The position numbers and the translations under genes were made by a program. Positions 54,240-64,000 of a DNA stretch of 64,000 bases are shown in pieces. The DNA is taken from positions 124,001-188,000 of the forward strand of contig CABZFJ010000001.1 of NCBI GenBank assembly GCA_902524995.1, written 5' to 3'. The notes beneath the pieces were generated by a model, which had not been told where the DNA came from, made no database searches, and saw only the letters and a list, made by a program, of their open reading frames with translations. This stretch comes from an uncultured Pelagibacteraceae bacterium (lineage in GTDB: Bacteria > Pseudomonadota > Alphaproteobacteria > Pelagibacterales > Pelagibacteraceae). Positions within the stretch are counted from its first letter, which is position 1, and every line of letters begins with the position of its first letter.

Positions 54240-55237
54240 TTAAATTCCCTAACAATTCTTACTAGTTCTCTCACCATTTCAATTTCTGTTTCGGGCAGAA
54301 TACCATGGCCCAAGTTAAATACATAAGGATGATTATTAAAAAATTCTAAATATTTTGTCGCTTCAATTTTCAAGTTGTTTTTGTCAGTTAATAAGATTTT
54401 TGGATCTAATCCACCTTGTATTGGTATATCAACATCATTAAGTAATTTTTTTAGATCTGTATTATAATCTATATTTATCATACTAGGTTTCACAATTTTA
54501 CAAAATTCAACGTAATCTTTTATACCTCTTGGAAAACAGATTACAGGAACTCCAAGTTTTTTAGTATAATCAACTAGAGACGATGTAGGTTTATATAAAT
54601 ATTTATCAAAATTAGTATTAATTAATCCTGCCCAGCTATCAAATATTTGAATTATTGTTGCCCCTGCTCTTATTTGGTTTCTAATGTGTTTTTTAATAAA
54701 TTTATCTAAAATATTTAGTAAATTATCTATTAAAATATTGTCTTTGAAGAAAGTATTAGAGAGGCCATTCTTAGGCGAAACTTTATTTATCATATAAACT
54801 AATAACGTCCATGGAGCTCCCACAAAACCTATTAAATCTCTATTTTTTAATTTTTCATTCTTACTCAAATTCTCTAATAAATCGTATATGGGTGATAATT
54901 TATTAGTTAAAAGTTCATCATCCAATTTTTCGAATTTATCTAAATCTATATTTCCAAGACAAGGACCAAAATTTTTTTTAAATTCTACTTCTTGGCCAAG
55001 TCCATATGGAATCATAAGAATATCGGAAAAGATAATGGCAGCATCGAAACCGAATCTATCAATTGGTTGAATTGTTATCTCCTCTGATAGTTTTGAATCT
55101 AAACATAGTTTCACAAAGTTTGTATTTTTTTTTCTTATTTCTCTGAATTCAGGTAAATACCTTCCAGCCTGTCTCATAAGCCAGATAGGATTAATGCTAG
55201 TATCTTTGTTTAATATACAATTTTTTATTGGTGTCAT
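54236..55237 (-). CDS. hemE: uroporphyrinogen decarboxylase
   Basis: PIWLMRQAGRYLPEFREIR, FSDILMIPYGLG, NLGHGILPETE. Confidence 0.96.
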   Translation of the reverse strand: MTPIKNCILNKDTSINPIWLMRQAGRYLPEFREIRKKNTNFVKLCLDSKLSEEITIQPIDRFGFDAAIIFSDILMIPYGLGQEVEFKKNFGPCLGNIDLDKFEKLDDELLTNKLSPIYDLLENLSKNEKLKNRDLIGFVGAPWTLLVYMINKVSPKNGLSNTFFKDNILIDNLLNILDKFIKKHIRNQIRAGATIIQIFDSWAGLINTNFDKYLYKPTSSLVDYTKKLGVPVICFPRGIKDYVEFCKIVKPSMINIDYNTDLKKLLNDVDIPIQGGLDPKILLTDKNNLKIEATKYLEFFNNHPYVFNLGHGILPETEIEMVRELVRIVREFK

Positions 55238-55519
55238 TTATAATAAGAATAATATATTTAGATTTATTATTAGTATGATTTGTAGATAACGTAAATTACT
55301 CAATTTCAACACTTTTTTCACCATTTATACATTCAATATGAAGAAAAACTCCTTTAAAAGAAGGCTTATTTGATCATCTTAAATAAATATAAAATTGTTG
55401 AAAAGATATTAACATTTATAAATATGTTAATTAAAAGATTACAAATAACAAAAAACTATCAATTGTTGCTTAATTGAAAATATCTTTAATTTTAGTAATA
55501 CTTTGTTGACAAATTATAC
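55238..55519. other. candidate chromosomal replication origin (oriC)
   Basis: 282-bp AT-rich gap between hemE and the RP001/ppsR homologue (the known Caulobacter/Rickettsia origin context); DnaA-box-like TGTAGATAA at 55281; replichore-like divergence of flanking genes; parABS nearby. Confidence 0.75.
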
Positions 55520-56341
55520 ATGAAAAATACACACCAAGTTTATTTAATATCTGACTCAACTGGGGAAACACTTGATAGAATATTCATGGCACTTAAAGCC
55601 CAGTTCAATAATTTTAATTATGATTTGAATCAATTTTCGTTTACAAGAACAGAAAATCAAATCTCATCAATTCTTAGTGGTGCTCAAGAAAAAGAAAGCC
55701 CAATAATTTTATACACTGTAGTAAATAGTAAACTAGCTAAATTTTTAGCTGATGAAGCAAACAAGAAAAAAATTCCCTGCTTTGGTGTTTTAGGAGATTT
55801 AATTCTAAACTTTTCTAAAATATTAAATGAAAAGGCAACTCACCAACCAAGCGCTCAACATGTTTTAGATGAAGACTACTACAAAAGAATTGAAGCAATA
55901 CAATTTACAATGAACCATGATGATGGAAATAATACAGAAAATATATTGGATTCAAATATTATTTTAATTGGTGTCAGCAGAACTAGCAAAACCCCAACCT
56001 CGATTTATCTAGCAAATAAAGGGTTAAAAACTTCTAACATACCATTAGTTAATGAAATGAGTATACCAAAGGAAGTTATAGAATCTAAAAATATTTGTGT
56101 AATTGGACTTACAACTGAAGCAGAGAGATTGTTTGATATAAGAAGAAATAGGCTTAACTCATTAAAGGAAAATGAGGCTTCTGATTATACTAATCTAGAA
56201 AAAATTAGAAATGAGGTTGACCAATCTAAGAAATTATTTAAGAAAAATAAATGGCCTGTAATTGACGTGACTAGAAAATCTGTTGAAGAAACGGCAGCAT
56301 CCATAATTAAAATTTTTGAAATACAAAATAAAAATGTTTAA
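55520..56341 (+). CDS. kinase/pyrophosphorylase (PpsR/DUF299, RP001 homologue)
   Basis: VYLISDSTGETLDRIFMALKAQF; IILIGVSRTSKTPTSIYLANKGLKTSNIPLV. Confidence 0.94.
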   Translation: MKNTHQVYLISDSTGETLDRIFMALKAQFNNFNYDLNQFSFTRTENQISSILSGAQEKESPIILYTVVNSKLAKFLADEANKKKIPCFGVLGDLILNFSKILNEKATHQPSAQHVLDEDYYKRIEAIQFTMNHDDGNNTENILDSNIILIGVSRTSKTPTSIYLANKGLKTSNIPLVNEMSIPKEVIESKNICVIGLTTEAERLFDIRRNRLNSLKENEASDYTNLEKIRNEVDQSKKLFKKNKWPVIDVTRKSVEETAASIIKIFEIQNKNV

Positions 56342-56918
56342 GATAGTTTTAGCTTCAAAAAGTAAGGTTAGAGAAGAAATACTGAAAAAAAATAACTTTA
56401 CTTGTAATGTTCATCCATCAAATGTTGATGAAGAACCCATAAAAGAAAGTTTAATAAAAGAAGGCGCAAGTCCTGAAATAATATCAAAAAATTTAGCAGA
56501 ATTAAAAGCAAACAAAGTAAGCAATAAGTTTCATGATGTATTTGTTTTAGGTGCAGACAGTGTCATAGATCTTGATGGAGAATTAATATCAAAACCACAA
56601 GATAGAGGTGAAGCATTAAATATTTTAAAAAAACTTAATGGTAAAAAACACTCGTTAATTAGTTCAGTTTGTATATCTAAAAATGGTTCTATGATTTGGA
56701 ATTATACCGAAAGGGCCTATTTAACCATGAAAACATTTACAAATGAAGAACTTATAGATTACTTAAAAAAAATACCAAACAATATTTTATTTGCTTACAA
56801 TGTTTATCAAATTGAAGGGGAAGGTAGAAATTTATTTGTTAATATAGATGGAAACGAAGACACGATTATGGGTTTACCTATTAATAAAATAAAGAAGTAC
56901 GTGAGCAACTATAAATGA
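56334..56918 (+). CDS. Maf-family nucleotide pyrophosphatase
   Basis: MFKIVLASKSKVREEILKKNNF...DVFVLGADSVIDLDGELISKP; ATG at 56334 preferred. Confidence 0.93.
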   Translation: MFKIVLASKSKVREEILKKNNFTCNVHPSNVDEEPIKESLIKEGASPEIISKNLAELKANKVSNKFHDVFVLGADSVIDLDGELISKPQDRGEALNILKKLNGKKHSLISSVCISKNGSMIWNYTERAYLTMKTFTNEELIDYLKKIPNNILFAYNVYQIEGEGRNLFVNIDGNEDTIMGLPINKIKKYVSNYK

Positions 56919-57709
56919 AAAAATTCTTAGTAATTGGAAATCCGATTGAACACACTTTATCACCAAAATTACACAATTATTGGTTTAAAAATAATAATAT
57001 TGAAGCTATCTATGGCAAATTAGAAACCCACAAAAGTGATTTACCAGAACTATTTAAAAATTTAAAAGAAAAAAAACTGGATGGAATAAATATTACAGTA
57101 CCGTATAAAAAAGCAGCCATTCCTTTTGTTGATGTTCTTAGTGGTCATGCTCTAAGAACACAATCAGTTAATACTATTTCTTTAAACAATGGTAATTTAA
57201 TTGGACACAATACAGATATCGACGGTTTTGAGATTAGCATAAAAAAATTGAATTATGATGTTAAACATAAGACTATAATAATACTAGGCGCAGGAGGGGT
57301 TGTTCCTTCGATAGTTTACGCATTAAAAAAAATGAACGCATCAAAGATAATTTTAAGCAATAGAACTAGAGAAAAAGCTGAAGAATTAAAAAATGTATTC
57401 AAAGATTTAAGTGTTTTGGATTGGGGTGAATTAGTAGATTTTGATATGATAATTAATGCAACAAGCTTGGGTTTAAAAGAAAATGATAAGTTCGGAACAG
57501 ACTTTTCAAAAGCTGGAAAAAATAAACTATTCTACGACGTTATATATGAGCCTTATGACACTGAGTTTTCTCATGCTGCAAGAACTACAGGAAACATATA
57601 TGAAAATGGATTAAATATGTTTTTATTTCAAGCACAAAAGGCATTTAATATTTGGCATGATATTAATCCAATTATTAATGACCAGTTAATAAAATTTTTA
57701 AAAAGTTAA
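56915..57709 (+). CDS. aroE: shikimate dehydrogenase
   Basis: VIGNPIEHTLSPKLHNYWF, GINITVPYKKAAIPF, NTDIDGFE, LGAGGVVPSIVYAL. Confidence 0.95.
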   Translation: MKKFLVIGNPIEHTLSPKLHNYWFKNNNIEAIYGKLETHKSDLPELFKNLKEKKLDGINITVPYKKAAIPFVDVLSGHALRTQSVNTISLNNGNLIGHNTDIDGFEISIKKLNYDVKHKTIIILGAGGVVPSIVYALKKMNASKIILSNRTREKAEELKNVFKDLSVLDWGELVDFDMIINATSLGLKENDKFGTDFSKAGKNKLFYDVIYEPYDTEFSHAARTTGNIYENGLNMFLFQAQKAFNIWHDINPIINDQLIKFLKS

Positions 57710-57714
57710 AAATT

Positions 57715-58455
57715 GTGAGATTAAAAAATAAAATAGCAATTATTACGGGTTCAGCATCTGGTTTTGGGAAAGGAATTGCAGAAAAATTTTCTGAAGAGGG
57801 AGCAAAATTAATACTAGTCGATATTAACTCAAATTTATTAAAAAAGGTTTCAAAATCGTTATCCCAAGACTACTTTGTTGCTGATGTTTCAAAAGACTCT
57901 AATTTAAAATCCTTATTAAAATATGCTCTCAAAAAATATAAGGCAGTAGATATTATTGTAAATAATGCTGGAATAACGCATAAACCAAAAAATATGGAAG
58001 CTGTAACAGGAAGAGAATTTGATAGAGTATTCAATGTGAATGCTAAATCAGTTTATTTAAGTGCAAAATATTTCGTGCCGAAAATGAAAAAACTAAAAAG
58101 AGGTGTAATATTAAATGTAGCATCAACTGCAGGTTTATCACCCAGACCTAAATTAAATTGGTATAACGCCAGTAAAGGTTGGATGATAACAGCAACTAAA
58201 GCGATGGCTGTAGAACTTGCTCCTTATAAGGTTAGAGTGAATGCAATTGCTCCAGTAGCAGGAAAAACACCATTATTAAAATCTTTTATGGGAGGTAGCT
58301 CAAATAAAAAAAAACAAGCATTTCTATCAACAATTCCTATTGGTAGATTTTCAACACCACAAGATATGGGAAATGCTGCCTGTTTTTTATGTTCAGACGA
58401 AGCAAGCATGATTACGGGCACTGTGCTAGAAGTTGATGGTGGAAGATGTATATAA
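57715..58455 (+). CDS. short-chain dehydrogenase/reductase
   Basis: IAIITGSASGFGKGIAEKFSEEGAKLILVDIN, NNAGITH, YNASKGW; GTG start. Confidence 0.92.
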   Translation: MRLKNKIAIITGSASGFGKGIAEKFSEEGAKLILVDINSNLLKKVSKSLSQDYFVADVSKDSNLKSLLKYALKKYKAVDIIVNNAGITHKPKNMEAVTGREFDRVFNVNAKSVYLSAKYFVPKMKKLKRGVILNVASTAGLSPRPKLNWYNASKGWMITATKAMAVELAPYKVRVNAIAPVAGKTPLLKSFMGGSSNKKKQAFLSTIPIGRFSTPQDMGNAACFLCSDEASMITGTVLEVDGGRCI

Positions 58456-58473
58456 AAATTATTAAAGGGACTA

Positions 58474-59061
58474 ATGATTAGAGTATGCGTGTTAGGGAGT
58501 ATTGCCTCTGGGAAATCTTTTATATCAAAATTATTCAATTGCCCAATTTTTAATGCCGATAAAGAAGTGAGTGATATATATAAAAAAGATAAAAGTTGTT
58601 TTAGAAAGTTGAATAAAAAATTTCCTGATTATGTTAAGTCTTTCCCAATTAGAAAAATCGAATTAATTAATGCCATATCTTCAAACAATAAAAGTTTAAA
58701 ATTTATATCATCCACAGTCCACCCTATTGTAAGAAAAAGAATGAGAAAATTTCTAAAAGAAAAAAAAAATTCAAAAATGATAGTTTTAGACATCCCTCTT
58801 TTATTAGAAAATAAACTTAACAAAAAAAACGATGTATTGGTGTTTATAAATACTCAAAAAAAAATAATTTTAGCTAGAGTAAGAAAAAGGAAATATTATA
58901 ATAAAATAATTTTAAGATATTTGAAAAAAAACCAGTCTAATCTGTTCGAAAAAAGAAAATTGGCAAATTATGTAATAGATAATAATTTTCCACCGAATAT
59001 TATGAAACATAAAGTAAATTTATTAAAAAAAAGGATTTTGTATGAAAGAAATAGTTCTTGA
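58474..59061 (+). CDS. coaE: dephospho-CoA kinase
   Basis: MIRVCVLGSIASGKSFISKLF...FNADKEV...VLDIPLLLENK. Confidence 0.92.
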   Translation: MIRVCVLGSIASGKSFISKLFNCPIFNADKEVSDIYKKDKSCFRKLNKKFPDYVKSFPIRKIELINAISSNNKSLKFISSTVHPIVRKRMRKFLKEKKNSKMIVLDIPLLLENKLNKKNDVLVFINTQKKIILARVRKRKYYNKIILRYLKKNQSNLFEKRKLANYVIDNNFPPNIMKHKVNLLKKRILYERNSS

Positions 59062-59707
59062 TACAGAGACAACAGGATTATCAGTAAAAGAAGGTCACAG
59101 AATTGTTGAAATAGGTTGCATTGAGCTAGATAATTTAATTCCAACAAATAATGTCTTTCATTCTTATTTAAACCCTGAAAGAAAAGTTTCTGAAAACGCA
59201 TTAAAAGTTCATGGTTATACTGATGAGTTTTTATCTGATAAAAAAAAATTTATAGATATAGCTGATCAATTTTTAGAATTTATTGCAGAAAAAAAAATTA
59301 TAATTCATAATGCAGAATTTGACATAGGACATCTTAATAATGAGTTATCATTAATAAATAAGAAAACTATTTCCAAAGAAAATGTCATAGATACCCTTGA
59401 ATTAGCTAGAAATAAATTTCCAGGATCTAGCATAAGCCTAGATGCCCTTTGTAAAAGGTATAGAGTAGATAATTCAAGAAGAAAAAAGCATACAGCTTTA
59501 ATTGATTGTGAACTGTTATCCAAAGTCTATATCAATTTGATTGATCAAAAAGAGCCAATTTTCCAATTTAATAAAGACCTAAAAAAAAATACGACTACAA
59601 GTATTGAAATGACTGACTATTCAAAAAAAATAATTAATATTACAGACGAAGAAAAAAAATTACACGCTAAGTTTTTAAAAAGTGAATTAAAAAAAAATTT
59701 TTACTAA
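59042..59707 (+). CDS. dnaQ: DNA polymerase III epsilon subunit
   Basis: EIVLDTETTGLSVKEGHRIVEIGCIEL...IIHNAEFDIGHLNNEL...KHTALIDCELLSKVY. Confidence 0.95.
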   Translation: MKEIVLDTETTGLSVKEGHRIVEIGCIELDNLIPTNNVFHSYLNPERKVSENALKVHGYTDEFLSDKKKFIDIADQFLEFIAEKKIIIHNAEFDIGHLNNELSLINKKTISKENVIDTLELARNKFPGSSISLDALCKRYRVDNSRRKKHTALIDCELLSKVYINLIDQKEPIFQFNKDLKKNTTTSIEMTDYSKKIINITDEEKKLHAKFLKSELKKNFY

Positions 59708-60126
59708 TTTATTCTTTGTTGGTAAAGTTTTTCAAAATTAACTTTTTTTTCTAATTTCAATTCTGGAAAACCCGCATCCTTTATAAGATTGATTAATATT
59801 TTCTCAATTCTGGGATATATTTGAACTTGTAAATCACACAATAATATTTTTTCTAATTCCTCTTTCTTAATTGTTTTATCTGTAATTTTAATTACAGTAG
59901 AATAAGAGATTTCAAAGTGTGATTTTTTTTTATTTTCTTTTGGATTCTTGTAACTTAATTTAGTTACTACTTCTATCATTTCATTTTTTAATGTTTTATT
60001 TGTGATGTTTATTCCTAAAGAATACTTTGTTATATATTCCCTGCTATACACAAATGTTTCAGCACTTGGAATCTCAACTGAAAGATCTTGTATGTACTGC
60101 AAAATTATTTCATATTTTTTTGTCAT
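59704..60126 (-). CDS. secB: protein-export chaperone SecB
   Basis: YIQDLSVEIPSAETF...; LLCDLQVQIYPRIEKILINLIKDAGFPEL. Confidence 0.9.
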   Translation of the reverse strand: MTKKYEIILQYIQDLSVEIPSAETFVYSREYITKYSLGINITNKTLKNEMIEVVTKLSYKNPKENKKKSHFEISYSTVIKITDKTIKKEELEKILLCDLQVQIYPRIEKILINLIKDAGFPELKLEKKVNFEKLYQQRIN

Positions 60127-60541
60127 TATCGTCGTTTATATCCTCGTAATCACCATCAATATAATTTTTATTGTTTTCACTTTTGTATTTCTTTTTATTC
60201 TTATTTATGAATTTGCTTAATATAACTTTTCTCGTGAATGGAACTATAAGCAAAATCCCAATTATGTCAGTGGCAAAGCCTGGCAAAATTAACAATAATG
60301 CTGCAAATGCCAAAGTGGCACCTGATATTATTTCGTAAACTGGTATTTCATTTTTTACCAACTGGCTTAAGCCTGACTTAAGAGTGTTAAACCCCTCGTA
60401 TCTTGCATAAGCAACTCCAGCAACTGCAGTGGTTAAGATTAGTAAAACAGTGTTAAATGCACCTATTTGAGAACCAATCTTAATAAATAGGTAGATTTCA
60501 ATAAGTGGAATTCCAATAATTAAAAGTAAAGCTGTGTTCAT
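60110..60541 (-). CDS. FxsA family membrane protein
   Basis: GIPLIEIYLFIKIGSQIGAFNTVLLILTTAVAGVAYARYEGFNTL...LLILPGFATDIIGILLIVP. Confidence 0.9.
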   Translation of the reverse strand: MNTALLLIIGIPLIEIYLFIKIGSQIGAFNTVLLILTTAVAGVAYARYEGFNTLKSGLSQLVKNEIPVYEIISGATLAFAALLLILPGFATDIIGILLIVPFTRKVILSKFINKNKKKYKSENNKNYIDGDYEDINDDNDKKI

Positions 60542-60598
60542 TTGTCTATTATTTAATTAGCAGGTTGAAATTATCAACATAGTAAATAATATAGTTAT

Positions 60599-61186
60599 AT
60601 GAGTTATAGCTTTGAATACATCGATATTATACTACTTGCAATGATTGCAGGTTTTATTTTTCTTAGATTAAGAGGAATTTTAGGTAAAAAGACTGGTTTT
60701 GAAGAAGATATAGACTCAAGTTTCGCTCATGAGGCACCACCAGCCAAACCAACTGTTGATTTGAATGCAAATACATTTGATGAAAATGCTAAGAAAGAAT
60801 TTGTTAAAGGAGCGACAATTGCCTATGAAACTATAATCACAAATTTTGCCAAAGGAAAGTTAAAAGACATAAAATCATTATTAGACAAAAATGTATATCA
60901 GCAGTTTGAAGAGGCAATAAAAGACAGAGATATAAAAAGATATTCATCGGAAACAACATTCATTGGAATTAACTCAGCTGAAGTAAAAGAACATCAACAA
61001 AATAAAAATATGTTGGAAGTAACAGTTGAATTTGTTAGTGAAATTATATCATGTGTTAAAGACAAAGATAATAAAATAGTTTCGGGAGATCCTGAGAAAA
61101 TAAAAAAAGTATTAGATACTTGGAAGTTCTCAAAAGACAGTAGATCTACCAATCCAAACTGGCTATTAATTGATACCCAAGCTTGA
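60599..61186 (+). CDS. Tim44-like domain protein
   Basis: N-terminal TM, FVKGATIAYETIITNFAKGKLKDIKSLLDKNVYQQFEEAI; usual alphaproteobacterial position near secB/fxsA. Confidence 0.88.
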   Translation: MSYSFEYIDIILLAMIAGFIFLRLRGILGKKTGFEEDIDSSFAHEAPPAKPTVDLNANTFDENAKKEFVKGATIAYETIITNFAKGKLKDIKSLLDKNVYQQFEEAIKDRDIKRYSSETTFIGINSAEVKEHQQNKNMLEVTVEFVSEIISCVKDKDNKIVSGDPEKIKKVLDTWKFSKDSRSTNPNWLLIDTQA

Positions 61187-61596
61187 CAAATAAGCTATCA
61201 GACAAAGATAAAAAAGATTGGCAAAATTTCTTAGACAGTTCTGAGAAACTTCAGAGTAAAGACTTTGATCAGGTAAATAATAAAATAATTTCAGAAAGAT
61301 CAATTGATCTTCATGGATATACTTTAGAAGAAGCTAACAAAAAAATTTATGAATTTCTCGAGGATTGTTACTTTAATAAAGTAAAAAAAATTAATGTAAT
61401 TACTGGCAAAGGTATGAGGTCAAGAAATTTGGAGGATCCACACCAATCTAAAGACTTAAGTATCTTAAAATATTCTGTCCCAGAGTACATCAAAAATAAT
61501 AATGAATTGATGAACAAAATTATCAAAATTGACTTTGAGTCGGTTAATAGCCCTTCAAAAGGAAATTTTGATATATTTTTGAAAACTATAAAATAA
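61183..61596 (+). CDS. Smr-domain protein
   Basis: [44 protein letters not shown] start. Confidence 0.86.
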   Translation: MTNKLSDKDKKDWQNFLDSSEKLQSKDFDQVNNKIISERSIDLHGYTLEEANKKIYEFLEDCYFNKVKKINVITGKGMRSRNLEDPHQSKDLSILKYSVPEYIKNNNELMNKIIKIDFESVNSPSKGNFDIFLKTIK

Positions 61597-62953
61597 ACTT
61601 AGATAGGTCAGTATCTTTTACTAATTCACCAATATTATCTTTTATATATTTACCATCTACAGTAATTTTTTCTCCAGCTCTATCTGTTGCTGTGAAACTT
61701 ATTTCATCTAACACCCTCTCAATGATTGTATGCAATCTTCTTGCTCCAATATTCTCTACTGATGAATTGACTTCACTTGCTATATGAGCGATTGTATTTA
61801 TTCCGTCTTCTGTAAACTCTAGATCAACATTTTCAGTTTTTAAAAGAGCCTTATATTGTTTTATTAAACTGTTGTCTGGCTCCTTTAATATTCTTATAAA
61901 ATCCTTACTATTTAAAGCATCAAGCTCAACTCTTATTGGTAGTCTACCCTGTAGTTCAGGTAAAAGATCTGATGGTTTCGCTAATTGAAAAGCACCTGAA
62001 GCAATAAATAAAATATGATCTGTTTTAACAGGTCCATATTTTGTGCTAACAGTTGTTCCCTCTATTAATGGCAATAAATCTCTTTGAACACCTTCTCTCG
62101 AAACATCACCACCAACTCTATCAGTTCTTGCTGAAATTTTATCAATTTCGTCTAAAAAAACGATACCATTATTTTCTGTTGAATCTTTTGCTGATTTTAT
62201 AATTTTATCTTGTTCGATAAGTTTATCTGATTCTTCATTAATTAAAATATCATGAGATTCTTTTACTGACATTTTCTTTTTCTTAGGTTTTTGCCCCATA
62301 GATTTCCCTAGCATGTCAGATATATTTATCATTCCAACATTTGCACCAGGCATTCCAGGTATCTCAAATGATGGCATTTGATTAGATTCACTTACAGCTA
62401 TTTCAATTTCATTGTCATCTAAATCTCCATCTCTTAGTCTCTTTCTAAAACTTTCTCTTGTTGCAACACTTGCTTTATTTCCAACTAGGGCATCTAAAAC
62501 ACGGTCTTCGGCTAATTTTTGGGCTTGAGCATGAACTTCTTTCCTTTTCTTCACTTTCTCCATTGCAATAGCAATTTCTAAAAGATCTCGAACTATTTGC
62601 TCTACATCACGTCCCACGTATCCTACTTCTGTAAATCTTGTAGCCTCAACTTTTACAAACGGCGCTTCTGCTAACTTTGAGAGTCTTCTTGAGATTTCAG
62701 TTTTACCAACACCTGTTGGTCCAATCATTAAAATGTTTTTTGGAAGAACTTCATCTTTCATGTCATCTTCTAATGCTTGTCTTCTCCATCTGTTTCTTAA
62801 AGCGATAGCAACAGCTCTTTTTGCTTTATTTTGCCCAACAACAAATCTGTCTAATTCTGAAACAATTTCTCTTGGTGATAATGAATTTGCAATTGTAGTC
62901 TTCTCTTTTGCAACTTTGCCTTTTGGAAATGATGTAACATTTGATTTTTCCAT
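61586..62953 (-). CDS. hslU: HslUV protease ATPase subunit
   Basis: [49 protein letters not shown]. Confidence 0.97.
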   Translation of the reverse strand: MEKSNVTSFPKGKVAKEKTTIANSLSPREIVSELDRFVVGQNKAKRAVAIALRNRWRRQALEDDMKDEVLPKNILMIGPTGVGKTEISRRLSKLAEAPFVKVEATRFTEVGYVGRDVEQIVRDLLEIAIAMEKVKKRKEVHAQAQKLAEDRVLDALVGNKASVATRESFRKRLRDGDLDDNEIEIAVSESNQMPSFEIPGMPGANVGMINISDMLGKSMGQKPKKKKMSVKESHDILINEESDKLIEQDKIIKSAKDSTENNGIVFLDEIDKISARTDRVGGDVSREGVQRDLLPLIEGTTVSTKYGPVKTDHILFIASGAFQLAKPSDLLPELQGRLPIRVELDALNSKDFIRILKEPDNSLIKQYKALLKTENVDLEFTEDGINTIAHIASEVNSSVENIGARRLHTIIERVLDEISFTATDRAGEKITVDGKYIKDNIGELVKDTDLSKFIL

Positions 62954-63468
62954 TATATTTTCTCCATACTCAAGTTATCATTTGTAAAAACGCAAATATC
63001 TGACGCAACTTTAATAGATTTTTTAGCAATTTCCTCTGCAGACATATCAGTATCCATTAATACTTTTGCAGCTGCTAAAGCATAATTTCCACCTGATCCA
63101 ATCCCTATTACATCACCTTCTGGCTCTAAAACATCCCCAGTTCCTGAAATTATAAAACTTTTTTCTTTATCACCTATTGCCATCAAGGCTTCTAATCTTC
63201 TTAAATATTTATCAGTACGCCAATCTTTTGCTAATTCTACAGCAGCTCTTGTCAGATTACCCGCATGTTTTTCTAGCTTTGACTCTAATCTTTCAAACAA
63301 TGTCAAGGCATCTGCTGTTGATCCTGCAAAACCTGCGATCACATTTCTTTTCTCAATTTTACGAACTTTGTTAGCAGTTTTCTTAATTACAGTATTACCC
63401 ATGCTAACTTGACCATCACTGGCCACAACTACGTCATCATTTTTTCTTACAAGCACTATTGTTGTCAT
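62953..63468 (-). CDS. hslV: HslUV protease proteolytic subunit
   Basis: [52 protein letters not shown]. Confidence 0.97.
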   Translation of the reverse strand: MTTIVLVRKNDDVVVASDGQVSMGNTVIKKTANKVRKIEKRNVIAGFAGSTADALTLFERLESKLEKHAGNLTRAAVELAKDWRTDKYLRRLEALMAIGDKEKSFIISGTGDVLEPEGDVIGIGSGGNYALAAAKVLMDTDMSAEEIAKKSIKVASDICVFTNDNLSMEKI

Positions 63469-63558
63469 AGACTATAAATGGATATGAATTTAAATAGTTC
63501 AAGCCCAGGTTTAGTATTATTGATATAATCAAAAATACCTATATACCTAATTTAGATT

Positions 63559-64000
63559 ATGAAAAGAAAAGCAAAAATAGCTAGAAAAACAAAAGAAACC
63601 AATATCAGTGTTGACCTTAATATTGATGGAAAAGGTAAGTACAACGTTGACACAGGAATAGGTTTCTTAGATCACATGCTCGAGCAGTTATCTAAACACT
63701 CATCAATGGATTTAAGTGTTAAAGCAAAAGGTGACACACACATTGATCTTCACCACACAACTGAAGACACTGGAATTGCTATCGGAGAATGCTTAAAGAA
63801 AGCATCAAAAAAATTTGTAGGCATTAAAAGATATGCTCACATACTGTTACCTATGGATGAAACATTAACAAGAGTTGCAATTGATGTTTCAAACAGGCCT
63901 TATTTGATTTGGAATGTAAAATTAAAAGTTGAAAAACTTGGTGAGATGGACACAGAATTATTTAAAGAATGGTTCCAAGCATTTTCACAAGCCGCAGGAA
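63559..64000 (+). CDS. hisB: imidazoleglycerol-phosphate dehydratase (partial, runs off window end)
   Basis: Own translation from ATG 63559: [80 protein letters not shown]. Confidence 0.95.
   Translation, partial: MKRKAKIARKTKETNISVDLNIDGKGKYNVDTGIGFLDHMLEQLSKHSSMDLSVKAKGDTHIDLHHTTEDTGIAIGECLKKASKKFVGIKRYAHILLPMDETLTRVAIDVSNRPYLIWNVKLKVEKLGEMDTELFKEWFQAFSQAAG

Noticed and set aside
55500-55519. TTGTTGACAAATT and TTATACAT as additional DnaA boxes in the candidate origin
   Set aside because: Two or more mismatches to the DnaA consensus; in such AT-rich sequence these are expected by chance.
1-64000. CRISPR arrays, prophage, transposons, tRNA or rRNA genes
   Set aside because: No repeat-spacer pattern, integrase or transposase ORFs, or cloverleaf/rRNA signatures noticed by eye; intergenic space is too small for most of these. 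A tRNAscan/Infernal run would confirm.

Overview
This 64 kb window is AT-rich and very gene-dense. Gene content and order point to a streamlined marine alphaproteobacterium, probably SAR11/Pelagibacter-like; that assignment is my inference. I found no rRNA, tRNA, CRISPR, phage or IS elements. Main blocks: katG (truncated at the window edge); an Irr-like regulator divergent from fabA-fabB-fabI; nusA-infB-rbfA-rpsO-pnp; metK-lnt-ybeY-phoH-miaB-fur-tsaB; grpE-dnaK-dnaJ-dapB-nth; leuS-lptE-holA; parB-parA-rsmG-mnmG-mnmE; rho-hemG-hemH-hemE; then ppsR-maf-aroE-SDR-coaE-dnaQ/secB; and hslVU/hisB. The hemE/ppsR(RP001) gap at 55238-55519 is a strong candidate for the chromosomal replication origin. 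Two parS-like palindromes lie 8-9 kb away, inside rsmG and mnmG. Two small genes missing from the ORF track are called: an ArfA-like ribosome-rescue factor at 36369-36476 (TTG start) and a small membrane protein at 5405-5557. Other notable points: a textbook intrinsic terminator ending 11 nt before the nusA ATG; a shared 16-bp Fur/Irr-like motif upstream of both katG and the Irr-like gene; a drastically shortened TsaB; and six convergent gene pairs with exactly 4-bp stop-codon overlaps. No wholly new multi-gene system is evident. The best candidates for new biology are regulatory or structural.
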